Numbered from the stretch's first letter, positions 20,960 through 33,625 are shown. The stretch is 64,000 nt of DNA from Zygnema cylindricum (GCA_037447655.1 JBBHKE010000072.1:75596-139595); one strand, 5' to 3'. Notes: generated by a model not told the origin, from the sequence alone. Made by a program: numbers and translations.

Positions 20960-22574
20960 CTCTATGTGAGAAACGTTTTTGGGGAATAGTGAGAGGACGG
21001 GTGAGGCGTCCATCAAGTCTTGGGATACCTCTAAGGTTTACAGGAGGCAGATTCACTAAAGATGTAAATCCATCTTCAACTGAGGAGACAAAGGAAGGGT
21101 AGGTGGTGGACAAAGGAAAGGAGAAGGAGACGGTCACACCAATAACAATCAGTTCGGCATTCATGTCACCTATTGCGAAGAAGGAGGAGAATGATATCGA
21201 TACCTCGGACTATAAAAATATTGCAGCTAAGCACTTCATCCCCCGCCATCTTACTCAAGGGCTTGCATCTCCCCATTTGCAGGTAGAGAGGGCATCCGAT
21301 CTTTGGGTGGCTCTCATACAGATGTACCGAAGTGGTACTATTCAGCAACAATAGTTGGCTAATCAAAAAATTAAAGAGTATGTATACAAAAAGGGGAAGA
21401 TGTTGGATTTTTGCAATGAGCTTGCTACATTTTTCATGGAACTAGAGAGTGCTGGAAAAGTATATAGTGAAAAGGAAAAGTTTAACTGTTTACTGATGAA
21501 GTTACCCGATGAGTTTGAGAACATAGTCAACCGTGTGCAAGACTTGGCGGACTCAAGGTGGATTTGGAATTCAGTGGTAGGGATGATTCTCTTTCGGGAG
21601 AATACGATAAAGATCCGAAGGGGAGGAAAGAGTGGGCAAGCTTTGGTAGCTGGGACAGATTGGAGGAACAATGATTTTAGGAAATAGGTTGGAAATTATC
21701 GAGGAGAGGGGCACAAAAATGCGACAGAGGAGTTTGGACCAAAGACTCCTAAGGGTTTGTGCCATTTTTGTAAGAAACTCGAGCACTATATGGCTAAATG
21801 CGTTAAGTTAACCGAGCTGCGGTTAAAGGAGGGAGAGACCAGTGGACCCCGAGAGAAAAGAAAAATGCCCTTGTGACACAAGTAAATGTGGTGGAATCCG
21901 AAAATGAGGACGATGAACTCCTATTGGATGAGTAGTTGGAAGAGAAAAACGAGGTCGAAATTCCACGAAAGCAAAAATGTGCTTTCGGTGGATTCAAAGG
22001 TGAAGCAGGCTGGATTGTAGACTTAGGTGCATCCATGCATATGTGTAAAGAAAAACACATGTTCACTAATATAAGAAAGATTCCCACCATAGAGATAGAG
22101 TACGGGGATGGGAGGATAGTCACTACTACTTTTGTAGGATTAGTAGATCAAAAAGTGTTAGTAGAAAGGAAGACATCTATAGTTACATTCTCCGATGTAT
22201 TGTTTATGCCGGAGCTGAACACAAACCTCATCTCTACGTCTGTATTAGATGATAAGGGTTTTGATACTAGCACTAGGAAAGGAGTCTTTTCTGCTTGTTT
22301 TAAGGAGGACGTTTATTTTACTGCTGAAAAAGGTAGCCAAGAGATGTTTAGGCAAATTTTAAGCAATGAAAAGAAGAAACTTTCTTTTGCTGGTGTCAAT
22401 GATATAATGTTGTGGCATAAGAGGCTTGGGCATGTGAATCTAGATAAGTTAAGAGAGATGAAAAAGATAGGAGTAGTGGAAGGAATTCAGTTCGGTGAGA
22501 GTGAGAATCTAAGTGATTGTAGTGGACAAACTTGCCTTCTCCTAGCAATGATTATGTGTAGAGGGAGGGCTTGA
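20960..22574 (+). pseudogene. Copia gag-protease-preintegrase fragment of element C
   Basis: Gag pieces at 21103-21354 and 21355-21687 share the phrase ERASDLW.ALI.MYRSGTIQQQ with element D. A CX2CX4HX4C zinc knuckle (CHFCKKLEHYMAKC) lies at about 21761-21802. In 21936-22574 the protease motif reads WIVDLGASMHMC (Ser of DSGA replaced by Leu), followed by the pre-integrase motif WHKRLGHVNLDKL. Breaks: stop codons in gag, GAG-to-TAG before the protease (about 21933), a frameshift between gag and protease, and 3' truncation inside the HHCC region. Confidence 0.7.
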
Positions 22575-22676
22575 AGCCATGAAAGGTGAGGATGTGAGGA
22601 TTAGAGAGTAAAAGATCTTGAGGTAGTGGGAATTGGGAAATTTGCTAATAGAGGAGAAGGAAAGTGGAGATCTTTA

Positions 22677-23346
22677 TGTTGAAGGACATGGGCATTAAGA
22701 CTCGGATGTGATCCACTCCCACTAGGAGTCACACTTGCACCAGCAAGAGCAGGTGGAGCACTAGGGCTAATAGGAGCACTTGCAATGGGAGTTGAGACAT
22801 TATGAGACATGTTAGCGGAAGCAAACCCCAAGAGAAATGCCTAAAAGACTAGATCTATAGTGTAAGATATGTAACTCCAAACGAAAGAGGTCTTTCAACC
22901 AAACAAACATGTACTACAAGCAAATTAGAGACAATAGAGCATAAAACACCTTAAACTGCACTCACTGCTCTCATTTTTTTAACTCTTGTGTAGAATGTAC
23001 ATTCTGTATCGAATTGATCAATCCTAATTGAACAAAATACTCAAAAGATCTAGAAAACATCTAAAACGTATGTACAAGGTTCACAAGACAACCTACTGAT
23101 AAAAATCTAAGTGTTTGGACCAGAATTGTCCACTAACAATATCTATACCCTAAAAATCCGGGTGATTCTTATCACGTCTACATTTATTGGCGGCCCTACA
23201 CACTAATTTACTTAAAGATAACTATTCGCGTAGATACTACTACAAAAAATCCACACTAAATTTGGTCAATATTGAACAGTTGGTATTCCAAAAATATTCT
23301 AAGTCCTAGACTCAAATTTCTAAGGCTTACTAAAGCTTACTTTTCA
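22677..23346 (-). repeat. Element B 3' LTR
   Basis: 670 bp with TG...CA ends, nearly identical to 27617-28284. Like its partner it encodes the Ser/Pro/Ala-rich start of Gag (MSHN...IASAPISPSAPP) at its 3' end. Confidence 0.85.
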
Positions 23347-23419
23347 ATACTCCCCTTAAGCTTTAGAAGACTTACTCACTTAGACCACATGCTTTTTTGC
23401 AGTACTCCAACTTAGGAGA

Positions 23420-24889
23420 TGGAAGGGCTTTTGTCAACATGTTCGCAACCATTTTCTCATCAGGCAAATAGCAAAGTTTGACAACTTTTGCAAATACAGG
23501 TGCATATCCTTACACATGTGCATGGAGGCACCTGAATCTACAATCCAGGCTGCTTCACCTTTCAATCCACTGTAAGCACATTTTTGCCTTCGTGGTATTT
23601 TGACCTCGTTTTTTCGCCTCCAACTCCTCATCTAAAAGGAGCTCATCGTCCACGTCCTCGGATTTTGTATGCTTACTCTTTAAATGGTGACTTGGGTTTG
23701 TAGCCACAGAAATGGCTGCTTCATTGTCGCAACACATTATTTGTGTCCCGTGTTGTGTAAAACCCAATTCTTGAAAAAATGCCTTAATCCATAGCAGCTC
23801 TTTCAATGCTGCGCTCGCAGCCATGTATTCCGCTTCCATAGTGGATTGAGCCGTGACTTTTTGAAGTTTACTACTCCAACTACAAGTTCCACTTCCAATC
23901 TGAATGACATACCCAGTTGTAGATTTTATACTAGGCACATCACCATAGCTAGCATCACTCCAAGTATTAATGCTAACCTTGTCCCCTCCAAAAGTAAGCC
24001 AAAGATTTCTAGTCCCAACAACATACCTTAAAACCCTTTTTGCTGCCTCCTAGTCTCTCTTTCGTGGATTTTGCAGACTTGTGCTCAATACACCTACAGC
24101 TGCATCTATATCGAGCCTAGTGCAATTCATGAAGTAAATCAGACTTCGTACTACTTGTCTGTAAGGTACTTGGGACATTAATATTTGCTCTTCGGGACTA
24201 AGTTCCTCATCTATTATGACTCCAAACTCATGCTCCATTCCTCCAAGTTTTTGCTTATACTCCGTACGAGTTGCACAACCTTTGGCATCAGCCAAGCCAA
24301 ATTTTTCCAACATGTTTCCTATCGCTTGTTTTTGAGTTAGCCTAATTATTTTCTTTTCTCTATCTCTTTCAACTTGTATTCCAAGGATATATTTTGCCTC
24401 CCCCAAATCCTTCATTTCAAATTGTGAATTAAGAGCCTGTTTTACTCTAGCAATTCCTTCTTTGTTCCTACTTATTAGCATTAAATCATCAACATACACG
24501 GCAATGAATATCACCTCATCAGGATTATCACCACACATCATATATACTGAATGATGTGAGCTAATTCTAGTAAATCCTAATTCTGTCAAGAACTCATCTA
24601 ACTTTCGATTCCATTGCTTAGGGGCTTGTTTTAGGCCATACAAAGATTTTAAAAGTCTGCACACAAGATTTTCTTTTCTTGCTTCCTCATAACCCTCAGG
24701 TTGCTTCATGTAAATAACCTCATCTAAATCACCATGCAAAAAGGCAGTTTTGACATCCATTTGGTGGATGTCAAAATCCTCTATGGCAGCTAATATAAGT
24801 AAGATGCGGACAGATGGAAACCTTACAACTGGTGAAAAAAATTCTTCATAATCTATCCCCTCCTTTTGATTATATCCCTTAGCAACCAA
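23420..24889 (-). pseudogene. Element B reverse transcriptase and RNase H
   Basis: RT_2-type reverse transcriptase (24889-24050) with FDIHQMDVKTAFLHGDL, SLYGLKQAPKQW and the catalytic AVYVDDLMLIS intact. A TAG at 24050-24052 stands where element D has Trp (KRDWEAAKR). RNase H resumes as INTWSDASYGD..STTGYV...TAQSTMEAEYM, with DNEAAI, but is interrupted at about 23495-23665 by foreign gag-pro sequence, then ends LCYLPDEKMVANMLTKALPS. The original frame was continuous with the upstream domains apart from one frameshift. Confidence 0.8.
23495..23665 (-). other. Gag-protease segment of another copia family spliced into RNase H
   Basis: Within RNase H, after HHLKSKHTK, the frame switches to DDELLLDEELEAK, then (other frame) KIPRRQKCAYSGLKGE and WIVDSGASMHMC, which match the gag-protease junction of elements C and D. 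Then RNase H resumes (FAKVVKLCYLPDEKM). About 170 bp of foreign sequence replaces a few RNase H residues. Interpretation: template switching during reverse transcription, or gene conversion. Confidence 0.7.
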
Positions 24890-24922
24890 GCGAGCCTTAT
24901 ACCTGTCTATTGTATTATCTGG

Positions 24923-26343
24923 TTACAATTTTAATTTAAACACCCATTTACTTCCAATAGCCTTTCTTCCTGGAGGAAGTTCCACCAAATCCCATGTTTG
25001 GGCCTCCATGATAGACTTCATTTCCTCATTGACCGCTTCCACCCAATGTTCCCTTTCATTACTCGAAAAATCTTCTTTCAACGTTAGAGGCTCTTCTATG
25101 TGTGCTGAATGAGCAAAGGCTGCATTTTCTCCCCTTAGTCGTGCACTTCGCCTCACTCCACCTGGAAATTCTGTCGCTGGTATAGATGGTTTGGTCCTCC
25201 TCCTTGATACATGTGATTCTTCTTGTGATTCAGTTTCAGCTTGAGCTAGAGGAGAGTCTGCAACTCTTTCAGGCATAACACTTGCTGTTTCTGGTGGAGA
25301 AGATGATTGCAAGTCACTTTGAGTTGATGTAGATGCATTTTTTATGTTTTTCTTGAAAAACATAAGATTTTTTTCTCTAAAAATATATAATCAACACTTT
25401 TATCTTTCTTTTCATCTGTACGCTGACTAAATACATCTACTCCTTTTCCCTCATCCTTCACTATGATGTTTCTGGCTACCACAACTCTATTTCTCTTAAT
25501 GTCATATACTTTATAACCCTTGGCATTATCATCATACCCTAGAAATATACCTGGTATGCCTTTTGGCTCTAATTCCTGTTTTTGTGGATCATTATGTAGC
25601 ATAAATATCTTACTTCCAAAAACTTTAAAGTAATTTACATCTGGTTTTTGTCTTGTCCACATTTCGTAAGGAATTTTATCTTTTACTGCCCTTGTTTCTA
25701 GCCTGTTTCTCACATAAGCTGTACAATTCATAGCCTCTGCCCAAAATTTGTAATCTATGTCCATATCAGCCATCATTCTCATAGCACACTCTGATATGGT
25801 CCTATTCATCCTCTCTGAAACACCGTTTTGTTCCGGAGAATAGGGAACGGTTAGCTGACGTGAGATTCCATGCAATTTTAGGAATTCCGCAAATTCATTA
25901 GAAATGTACTCTCCTCCATTATCAGATCTGAATCCTCCTATCTTTCTCTCATGCAGATTTTCAACTTTAGCTTTATACTCTTTAAATTTTGAAAAAACTT
26001 CATCCTTACTCTTCAAAAAATAAACTGTAGTAAATCTACTATAATCATCAGTAAAGGTAAGCATAAACTTAGAACCTCCCACAGATGGATACCTAGATGG
26101 CCCCCATACATCTGAATAAATTAGTTACAGCACCCTACTACTTCTATGATCAGTTTGAGAAGGGAAAGGCAACTTATGAATTTTTCCCATTGCACAACCA
26201 TCACATACATTTAATGTTGGTTTTTGATTACTTTTTACACCTTCCACCATTTTTTGATTTACCATCTTTTCTATTCTATCATAATTCACATGTCCTAAAC
26301 GTTTATGCCATAAATCACAATCACTGATTACACTTGAGTACAT
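24923..26343 (-). pseudogene. Element B integrase
   Basis: Pre-integrase HHCC region (LWHKRLGHVNYDRI...CDGCAMGK) at 26343-26125, then the catalytic core in 26082-25342 with the DDE residues in FTDDYSR, RSDNGGEY and PEQNGVSE. The C-terminal part (FGSKIF, PGIFLGYDDNAKGYKVYD) is followed by an acidic/Ser-rich linker to RT (25363-24923). A TAA near 26125 and one frameshift in a T-run near 25369-25375 break the frame. Catalytic residues are intact. Confidence 0.8.
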
Positions 26344-26373
26344 AACATCATTATCATTATCATTTGCAAGACT

Positions 26374-26796
26374 CTACCGATACAAATTGTTTCCTCCAGC
26401 AAATCCCTCTGCAGCTATTTTCCCATTCTTACTCACTGTTTTCTTTCCATTCTCAGATATAGTTTTAAAACCTTTCTTTTCTACCACTGATGTAGAGAAA
26501 AAAATTATTTTAAAAGCTGGGACATGCAACACATCTTCCACGACCCTTTTCACAGGTTTTCCCTCAACATTCAACAAAAGTGACACCCTCGCCCTTGCTT
26601 TCGACTCAACAAACGTATCATCACTAAAATAAATTTTGATGGGTGAAATAGATTGAATACTCTCAAATAGATGGCGATTGCGGCATATGTGGGCGGATGC
26701 ACCGAAGTCCATAATCCATTCGTCTTCCTCTACGCCTTCCGTTGCTTGTGCCATCGCAAAGTATTTCTTTTCACTGTTGTCGGGAAAACTGCTCAC
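26374..26796 (-). pseudogene. Element B protease
   Basis: EDEWIMDFGASAHICRN is the copia protease active site with Ser of the D-S-G-A motif changed to Phe. It lies in frame between the Gag zinc knuckle and the pre-integrase domain, separated by nonsense codons on both sides. Confidence 0.7.
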
Positions 26797-26841
26797 ATCC
26801 TCCTCCTTAAGTTCGTTGAAGAGAGCATTTGGGCGACCACC

Positions 26842-27750
26842 TTATTGAGAAGGAACCCGACTTTCGTCCCATCCAGAGCAAAAATTTCCTGTGGCTTTCG
26901 CTCTCTTGTATCCATTACACATTCTGAACACATGCCCTTTTTCATCACAGTAATAGCATGTCAAAGGTGACCTTCTACGACCACTACCTCTACCACTGCC
27001 ACTGCCAATCTTAGAATCCGAAAACTGGTTAGCTAATGCCTGAACTGACTTACTACCACCTCTTTGTGACATTTGGTTAGCTTCTTGACTCAAAATAAGT
27101 TGTATTGCTAAAGCTATGTTCTATTGGCGCTGTGGAATAGCCTTAAGCCTATCCGTGGCTCCCTTATATTTATCGGGCGAAGTTCTCATCAACAACATAG
27201 CCTGCTGAGGTGGTGAAAAGTCCCCACGTGCACTAGTACTCTGAAGAAACAACCTTTTCATAGCATGATAATGATCTAACATACTACCTCTAGAATACTT
27301 AAATTCAAAAATCTGAGTGGCTATGTTAGTCTGGACGGTAACATCTAGCTGAATATACATAGCACGTACACTAAACTAAACTTCAGAGGCTTTGTTCATC
27401 TCAAGATACGACAATACTAAATCTTTTGTCATAGACTGCTTCAAGAGGTTGAGGCAATGGAGATTATTCTTTCTCCAATCCGGCGCAGTCACATCCACTG
27501 TTCCTTCCACAATGGGTGAGAAGTCCCTCTCCTCGAAATATGAGCTCAACATATCTTCCCAGTATAAGTAGTCAGTTCCGTCAAAAATAGGCAATTTGGG
27601 CGGTGGGCCCATAACCTGTTGAAGGTCATGGGCATTAAGGCTCGGCTGTGATCCACTCCCACTAGGAGTCACACTTGCACCAGCAGGAGCAGGTGGAGCA
27701 CTAGGGCTAATAGGAGCACTTGCAATAGGAGCTGAGCCATTATGAGACAT
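26842..27750 (-). pseudogene. Element B Gag (starts inside the LTR)
   Basis: The frame opens at 27750 inside the 5' LTR (MSHNGSAPIAS...), passes through the primer-binding site as LQQVMGPPPKLP, and continues into IFDGTDYLYWEDML, the conserved start of copia Gag. In-frame stops follow at 27376-27378 and 27121-27123, and after SRVPSQ near 26842. A zinc knuckle CX2CX4HX4C (CYYCDEKGHVFRMC) is intact. The same frame continues to protease and integrase. Confidence 0.75.
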
Positions 27751-28284
27751 GTTAGCGGAAGCAAACCCAAAGAGAAATGCCTAAAAGACTAGATCTATAG
27801 TGTAAGATATGTAACTCCAAACGAAAGAGGTCTTTCAACCAAACAAACATGTACTACAAGCAAATTAGAGACAATAGAGCATAAAACACCTTAAACTGCA
27901 CTCACTGCTCTCATTTTTTTAACTCTTGTGTAGAATGTACATCCTGTATCGAATTGATCAATCCTAATTGAACAAAATACTCAAAAGATCTAGAAAACAT
28001 CTAAAACGTATGTACAAGGTTCACAAGACAACCTACTGACAAAAATCTAAGTGTTTGGACCAGAATTGTCCACTAACAATATCTATACCCTAAAAATCCG
28101 GGTGATTCTTATCATGTCTACATTCATTGGCGGCCCTACACACTAATTTACTTAAAGATTACTATTCGTGTAGATACTACAAAAAAATCCACACTAAATT
28201 TGGTCAATATTGAACAGTTGGTATTCCAAAAATATTCTAAGTCATAGACCCAAATTTCTAAGGCTTACTAAAGCTTACTTTTCA
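27617..28284 (-). repeat. Element B 5' LTR
   Basis: 668 bp, TG...CA ends. It is directly followed (in element orientation) by the primer-binding site. The right border meets sequence belonging to gypsy element E. Confidence 0.85.
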
Positions 28285-28608
28285 TTACTTTACTTCTTCA
28301 AGAGCAAAGGAGTCCAGAAATGATTAAAACTTTCCAAACCCTAAATTGTTACCTTTGATTGCTTTCAATTTTGTTGTTGCAAAATTTGTGGGGAAATTTT
28401 TACCTTTTGTTTCAATGTTGGGAAATTGAAATTTGAATTTGCACTAACTTATTGTCAATGTTTTTTTTTTATTTCTCAGATTTTGACATTTTTAAATGAT
28501 TTGTTAAGGAGATGAAGCCTTGGATTGGAACAATCTTAGGACTTCAAATCTGCAACAAATTTCTTTGGGAAATTATATTATTTCTTTCTTTTTGCTTGAT
28601 TTCATTGT

Positions 28609-29880
28609 GTGATAATGACAAATTCTGCATGGAAACGAGAAATGGAGAATGCTTTGAATGTGTTGAAGAAGCGTACTGTGAAATTGGTCAAAAGATTTAA
28701 TAATCATGTTGCCGCTGTGGATGAAACCATTTCCGAATTGAAAAGTGAATTGAAAGTTGTTAAAAAAATGGAAATGTTTCAAATGAGAAATTAGATGAAC
28801 TTATTAACTTTATTCAGACCAAGAATGCTATTAATGACCAAAAGAGTGAAAGTAGTAAAAAGAATGCCAGTTTTAGGGAGGATGATCATGATAGACCTAA
28901 GAAGATAAGAGATATGAAATTGTGTATTAGTGAGGCACCATCGTTTGATGGTAAGAAGATTGATGAGTTGGATGCTTGGATTTTTCATATGGAGTATTAT
29001 TTGGAATCTAGAAATTGTGATTGTGATGATTACACTTCTTTTGTTGTTAGCTATTTCAAAGGCGATGCTTAGATTTGGTATTACACCCAGAGAAAGTCTA
29101 AATTGATTCTCGATAATGCTAATTGGGAAACTTTTAAAACCGCGATCAAATCGCGATTCTTGTCTGTTACTTTTAAATCTTGAATGGAAAAAAAGTGGCT
29201 GAACTTTAAGCAGACTGGATCTGTGAAGGATTATATTGTGGAATTTGACTCATCTAGCATTCACGTCATAAGTTTAACTGATGAAATAGCTAAGTTGCAT
29301 TTTTTAAATTATCTAAACCCTATACTGAAATCAGAATTTAAACATCAAAAATTTAATAATTTGAAAGAATTACAAGACAAGGCATTGGAATTAGAGGATC
29401 AGTTGGGGTATAATCCGGAAACTAGATCACTTAGGGGTAATTTGAATGAAGTATCAGAGTGGGATGAGGGGGAATTTGTGGATGAGGGTCTGAATGCTGG
29501 TCTGGTGAATACGCAAAAAAATTTCAGTGGAAATCAGAAGGGTGGACAGAGTGTTAATGCAGGAAACAAATTTAACAATAGAGAGGGATACATTAAGAGT
29601 CCTAAACCAAGCATTACTGCTCAGAAGCCTAACCATACTATCCCCACATGCACTATTTGTCAGAAAAAGGGTCATTAAGCATTTGAGTGTGCACAACTGA
29701 AAAAGATTAACTGTTATAAAGGTGGAGAGGAGGGACATTTTAGTAGAGAGTGCACAAAACCCAAAAAGAAAGTCACTTGTTTCAAATGCGAAGGTCCAGA
29801 TCATTACGCTAAAGACTGTACAGATAAAGGTTCTCTCAAAAGAGTCGATGTAAATGAAGGTCTCTAAGAGGGTATTGCAT
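28609..29880 (+). pseudogene. Element E Gag
   Basis: Starts MTNSAWKREMENAL, with an N-terminal coiled-coil-like segment and then a Retrotrans_gag-type domain (LDAWIFHMEYYL, SRFLSVTFKS, WLNFKQTGSVKDYIVEF). Zinc-knuckle candidates follow: CTICQKKGH (interrupted by TAA), NCYKGGEEGHFSREC (second Cys lost) and CFKCEGPDHYAKDC (intact). Stop codons at 29070-29072 and elsewhere, plus frame changes. Confidence 0.7.
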
Positions 29881-30150
29881 TATACCTAGCTGAGCAGGAA
29901 GCCCAAGAGGTAGGAAATGGAAAACACTAACTGAAAGTCCTCAGTTGAGTCAACCGTATCCAGAAGTTAAAGAGTTAACTCTGGAGGGCAAATTAATGAA
30001 TGGAAAAGTTAGGATAGCTAAATTTATTATGATTGTCACTACACTGCATAGTTTAAAGAATCCTCTAATGAAATTCTCAACAACATACCTATGTTAGGAC
30101 AGTTAAGTAATGATGACACCAGACAGAGTTTGATTTGATTCAAGTCATTA

Positions 30151-30930
30151 GTGGAAGGAAAATCGTTGAGAATAATGGTTGATTCACGTACCATACATAA
30201 ATTTATTTCACATAGATTTGTAGAGGAAAATAAAATTCATACTATCATAAGGGAAAAGCCTTTACATGTTCAAGTGGCAAATGGTAATAAGTCCACATTA
30301 GACTTACAAACTGACACGATAGAAGTTGATATCCAAGGTCATAAAATTAAAGTTGTGTGTGAAATAATGAATTTGGGAAGTGAAAACTAATTGTGGGAAA
30401 GCCTTGGTTAACTGAACACAATCCTCAAATTAACTGGGAATCAACACATTGAAAGTGAAGTCTGAAAACGGTTGGAAGGTTTTGCAAGCATTATATCCTA
30501 AAAAATTGCATAGGAATCATACAAATAATATAACCAGATTGGGAGTGGAAGGTTTGATATCTGCTAAACAATTTAAAAAACACTTAAAAGATAAAACAAA
30601 TCATGTTTTCTTGTTATTAGTAACTGAGGCAGTTACTGATAAAAGGGGGGGAGAAAACACTAACATTGATGTCATCCTTAAATTAGACACCACTAAAACT
30701 TTCGAAAAACTAAAATCTGATTTTGTAACTGACATTAATACATCTGATGTTGCTGTTAAAGATTTGATTTTTGAATTTCAAGATGTTTTTCCTAGTGATT
30801 TACCCTCAGGAAGGCCACCTTCCCGAGATGTGGAACATGTTATTAACCTTGAACTTGGATGCAACCCTCCTCTCACAGGAATTTATAATCACAGTTTCTT
30901 TGAGCAGGAGGAATGAAGGAAACGGATCAA
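30151..30930 (+). pseudogene. Element E protease and linker to RT
   Basis: MVDSRTIHKFISHRF corresponds to the retropepsin active site, with DSG changed to DSR. It is followed by LQTDTIEVDIQGHKIKV. The linker (30449-30916, different frame) ends with FQDVFPSDLPSGRPPSRDVEH, the usual entry to gypsy RT. Confidence 0.65.
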
Positions 30931-31008
30931 AGAACTCATAGAGAAAGGATATATTCAGCCTAGCAAATCACCGTACGGAGCCTAGTTCTCTTCGTCAAAA
31001 AGAAAGAC

Positions 31009-32136
31009 AGAACGTTGAGAATGTGTGTCGATTATCGTAGTCTGAACAACATTACGGTGAAGGATAAGTATCCGTTACCTTTAATTTCTAATTTGATAGA
31101 TCGTTTAAAAGGTGCTAAAGTATTTTTGATGATTGACTTGCGTAGTGGCTTTAATCAGGTGCCAATTAGAATTGAAGATGTTCATAAAACTACTTTCAAG
31201 ACTAGGGTGGGTCATTTCGAAAGGATAGTGATGCCATTCGGCTTAACGGATGCACCGCCTCCTTACCAATGATTAATGAACCAAACCTTTTCAGATTATA
31301 TAGATGAGTTTGTCCAAATATTTATAGATGATATTTTAGTTTACAGTGAATCTAAAGAACAAGATGTAATTCATTTAAGAAGAGTGTTGGAAAGGTTAAG
31401 AGAAAGAAAATTATATGGAAAATTGTCAAAATTCAGCTTTCATAAAAGTGAACAATTATTTTTGGGACACATAGTTAGTGGGGAAGGTGTTAAAACAGAT
31501 CCATCCAAAATTTTAGCAATCCAAAATTGGAAACAACCTACTAATGTCACAAAAGTTAGATCGTTTTTGGGATTGGCCTCTTATCACAAGAAATTTATCA
31601 CGAACTTCAGTATGATCCCCGCACCTTTGACGGATTTACTTCGGGAGAAGGAGACGTTTTTGTGGGGAGCTGATCAGGAGGGAGCATTTGAGGAACTAAA
31701 AGGTAAGTTGACCTCTGCCCCTACACTAGTGTATCCTAACCCTGTTGGGGAATTTGAAGTTCTCATCACTACCGATGCATCTGATAAAGGTCTAGGTGCA
31801 GTCATAAGTCAAAAAGTTGGCAAACACTTTCATCCTATTGCTTTTGAGTCTTGAAAATTCAGTGATGCTGAAAAGAACTATACAACACAAGAAAAAGAAT
31901 TACTTGCAATTGTACATGCATTGGTGAAATGGCGTTGTTATCTGCATAATAAAGAATTTACAGTTCACTATGATAATAAAACACTCCTTTATTTACAAAG
32001 ATTAAGTGATGCACAGATTATGACTGGCAGACAGGTTAGGTGGATGCAAAAATTAGCATATTTCAAATTTAATGTCAAACATATTCTTGGGAAGACAAAT
32101 GTAGTCGCAGATCCTTTAATAGATGTTTTGAAATAA
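31009..32136 (+). pseudogene. Element E reverse transcriptase and RNase H
   Basis: [20 protein letters not shown], then [13 protein letters not shown] and MPFGLTDAP, then the catalytic box IFIDDILVYS. RNase H follows (TTDASDKGLGAVISQ, TTQEKELLAIVHAL, HYDNKTLLYL). TGA stops at 31270-31272 and 31852-31854 stand where the family normally has Arg (CGA), consistent with CpG deamination. The frame is otherwise open. Confidence 0.8.
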
Positions 32137-32297
32137 GTGTTATGGTTCAGGATAAACTGTTTTTAGATACTGTTAGAAATGGTTATGATAAAGATCCTTA
32201 TTTTGCTGTGATTTGCAAGAATATTTCGGGAGGGAATTCTGACCCATTGAATGAGAGGCATGTCAAAAAATTTAGAATAGAGGATGGTTTACTGTAA

Positions 32298-33625
32298 TTG
32301 CAAATTGGGGATAGATTTTGCATTGCTGAAGTGGAAGACTTAAGAAAACAAGTTTTATGGGAAGCTCATGAGCATTTAGGACATCTAGGTCGAGATAAAA
32401 CTCTTAGTCGATTACAAAGTAGATTGTTTTGGCCTGGGATGGCAAAGGAGGAGTCAAAACACGTGGAAAGTTGTGTCCCTTGTCAACAGAGTAAACCTAG
32501 TAACCAAAAACCTAAAGGTCTCTTAAAACCTTTGGATATCCGCGAAAGACCGTGGGAATTTGTCAATATCGATTTTATTGTCAAGTTGCCTGCTATATCT
32601 AAAATGAATGACAATATCATGGTCGTAGTCGATAAGTTCAGTAAAATGGCAATCTTTATCCCTTGCAAAACCACTCATACAGTTGTGGATATTGCAAAGT
32701 TATATTTTGACAACGTGGTAAGACATCATGGAGTCCCTCTATCTATAGTCAGTGATAAAGATTCTAAATTTAGGTCTGCTTTTCGGAAAGAATTACAGCA
32801 AAATTTAGGCTCTGAATTGAAAATGAGTAATGCTTATCATCCTCAGACAGATGGACCAACAAAAAAGATGAACCGTACACTAGAGGAAATGCTTAGGACT
32901 GTTTGCAGTGGAGTTCAGAACACATGGGAATCTAAATTGCCATTAATAGAATTTGCATACAATTCATGTAAACATGTTAGTAAGGATTCTCACCATTTAA
33001 AGTTGCATACGGATACTAATCTAGAGAAGCATTACACTCAATAACAGGGGTCACTCAAGAGAATAAAGGGTCTGGATAGGAGTTTTGGGAATACGTTGAA
33101 ACAGTTTGGAAAACTGTTCAGGATGCATTAGTGTAGGCACAAAGGAGGCAAGAATTAAATGCTAATCGCAAACGGGGTGATTGGGTGTTACGCACAGGTA
33201 ACAAGGTTTGACTTTCTACAACTCATTACAGGTGCAAGATCGAGGGACAATCGGATCCTACGGGGAAATTTGCTCCTAAGTACATTGGACCATTTACTGT
33301 AATCGAGATGATATCGTCAGTTGTTGCCGAATTGGACTTTTTGCCTTCAACAAAAATTCATCTAGTGATACACATCAGCCAATTGAAACCAACGAATATT
33401 TGACCAACTGAAGGAGAATTGGAATTGGATCCCTCAATAATTATAGAACCAGAAGTCCATAGATGGGTAATAGATTGGGTTGGTCAACGGTTCAAGGTCG
33501 GCAATACTATATTCTGGCAAGTGCATTATCTGGGAAGGCATAAGGATGAGCTGACTTTAGAGGATAAAAATTATGAGTTTTTACAGAGGTATTGGAGGGA
33601 TAATAATATAGAAGTCCCGTATTGA
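32298..33625 (+). pseudogene. Element E integrase with chromodomain-like tail
   Basis: HHCC region (HEHLGHLGRDKTL...CVPCQQSK), then the catalytic core with NIDFIV and SDKDSKF. The third acidic residue is missing: HPQTDGPTKKMNRTLEE has Lys where the family has Glu (TER). After a frame change, 33419-33625 encodes VIDWVGQRFKVGNTIFWQVH and YLGRHKDELTLEDKNYEFLQ, which resembles a chromodomain of chromoviruses (tentative). Confidence 0.7.

Larger units (their letters stand above)
20080..22574 (+). mobile_element. Element C: 5' half of a Ty1/copia retrotransposon
   Basis: It comprises a truncated 5' LTR, a primer-binding site at 20883-20898 (GGTTATGCGCCCACCA, one mismatch to the initiator tRNA-Met anticodon arm), gag, and the start of pol through the pre-integrase zinc region. 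It stops abruptly near 22574. The integrase core, RT, RNase H and 3' LTR are missing, and element B begins about 100 bp further on. Protein similarity places it in the same family as element D. Confidence 0.7.
22677..28284 (-). mobile_element. Element B: full-length Ty1/copia retrotransposon
   Basis: LTRs at 22677-23346 (3' LTR) and 27617-28284 (5' LTR) differ by about a dozen visible changes. In element orientation each LTR runs TGAAAAG...CAACA. The primer-binding site (GGTTATGGGCCCACC) follows the 5' LTR at about 27602-27616, and a purine tract (AAGGGGAG) precedes the 3' LTR. The domain order gag, PR, IN, RT, RH is that of Copia. Flanking 5-mers (cttta, ttact) do not match, so no target-site duplication is seen, possibly because of rearrangement with neighbours C and E. 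One gag-pol frame is interrupted by nonsense codons, one frameshift and a foreign insert. Confidence 0.85.

Noticed and set aside
22575-22676. Possible target-site duplication or continuation of element C beside element B
   Set aside because: The 5-mers flanking B (cttta / ttact) differ, and C is not found again on the far side of B at 28285, so B is not a simple insertion into C.
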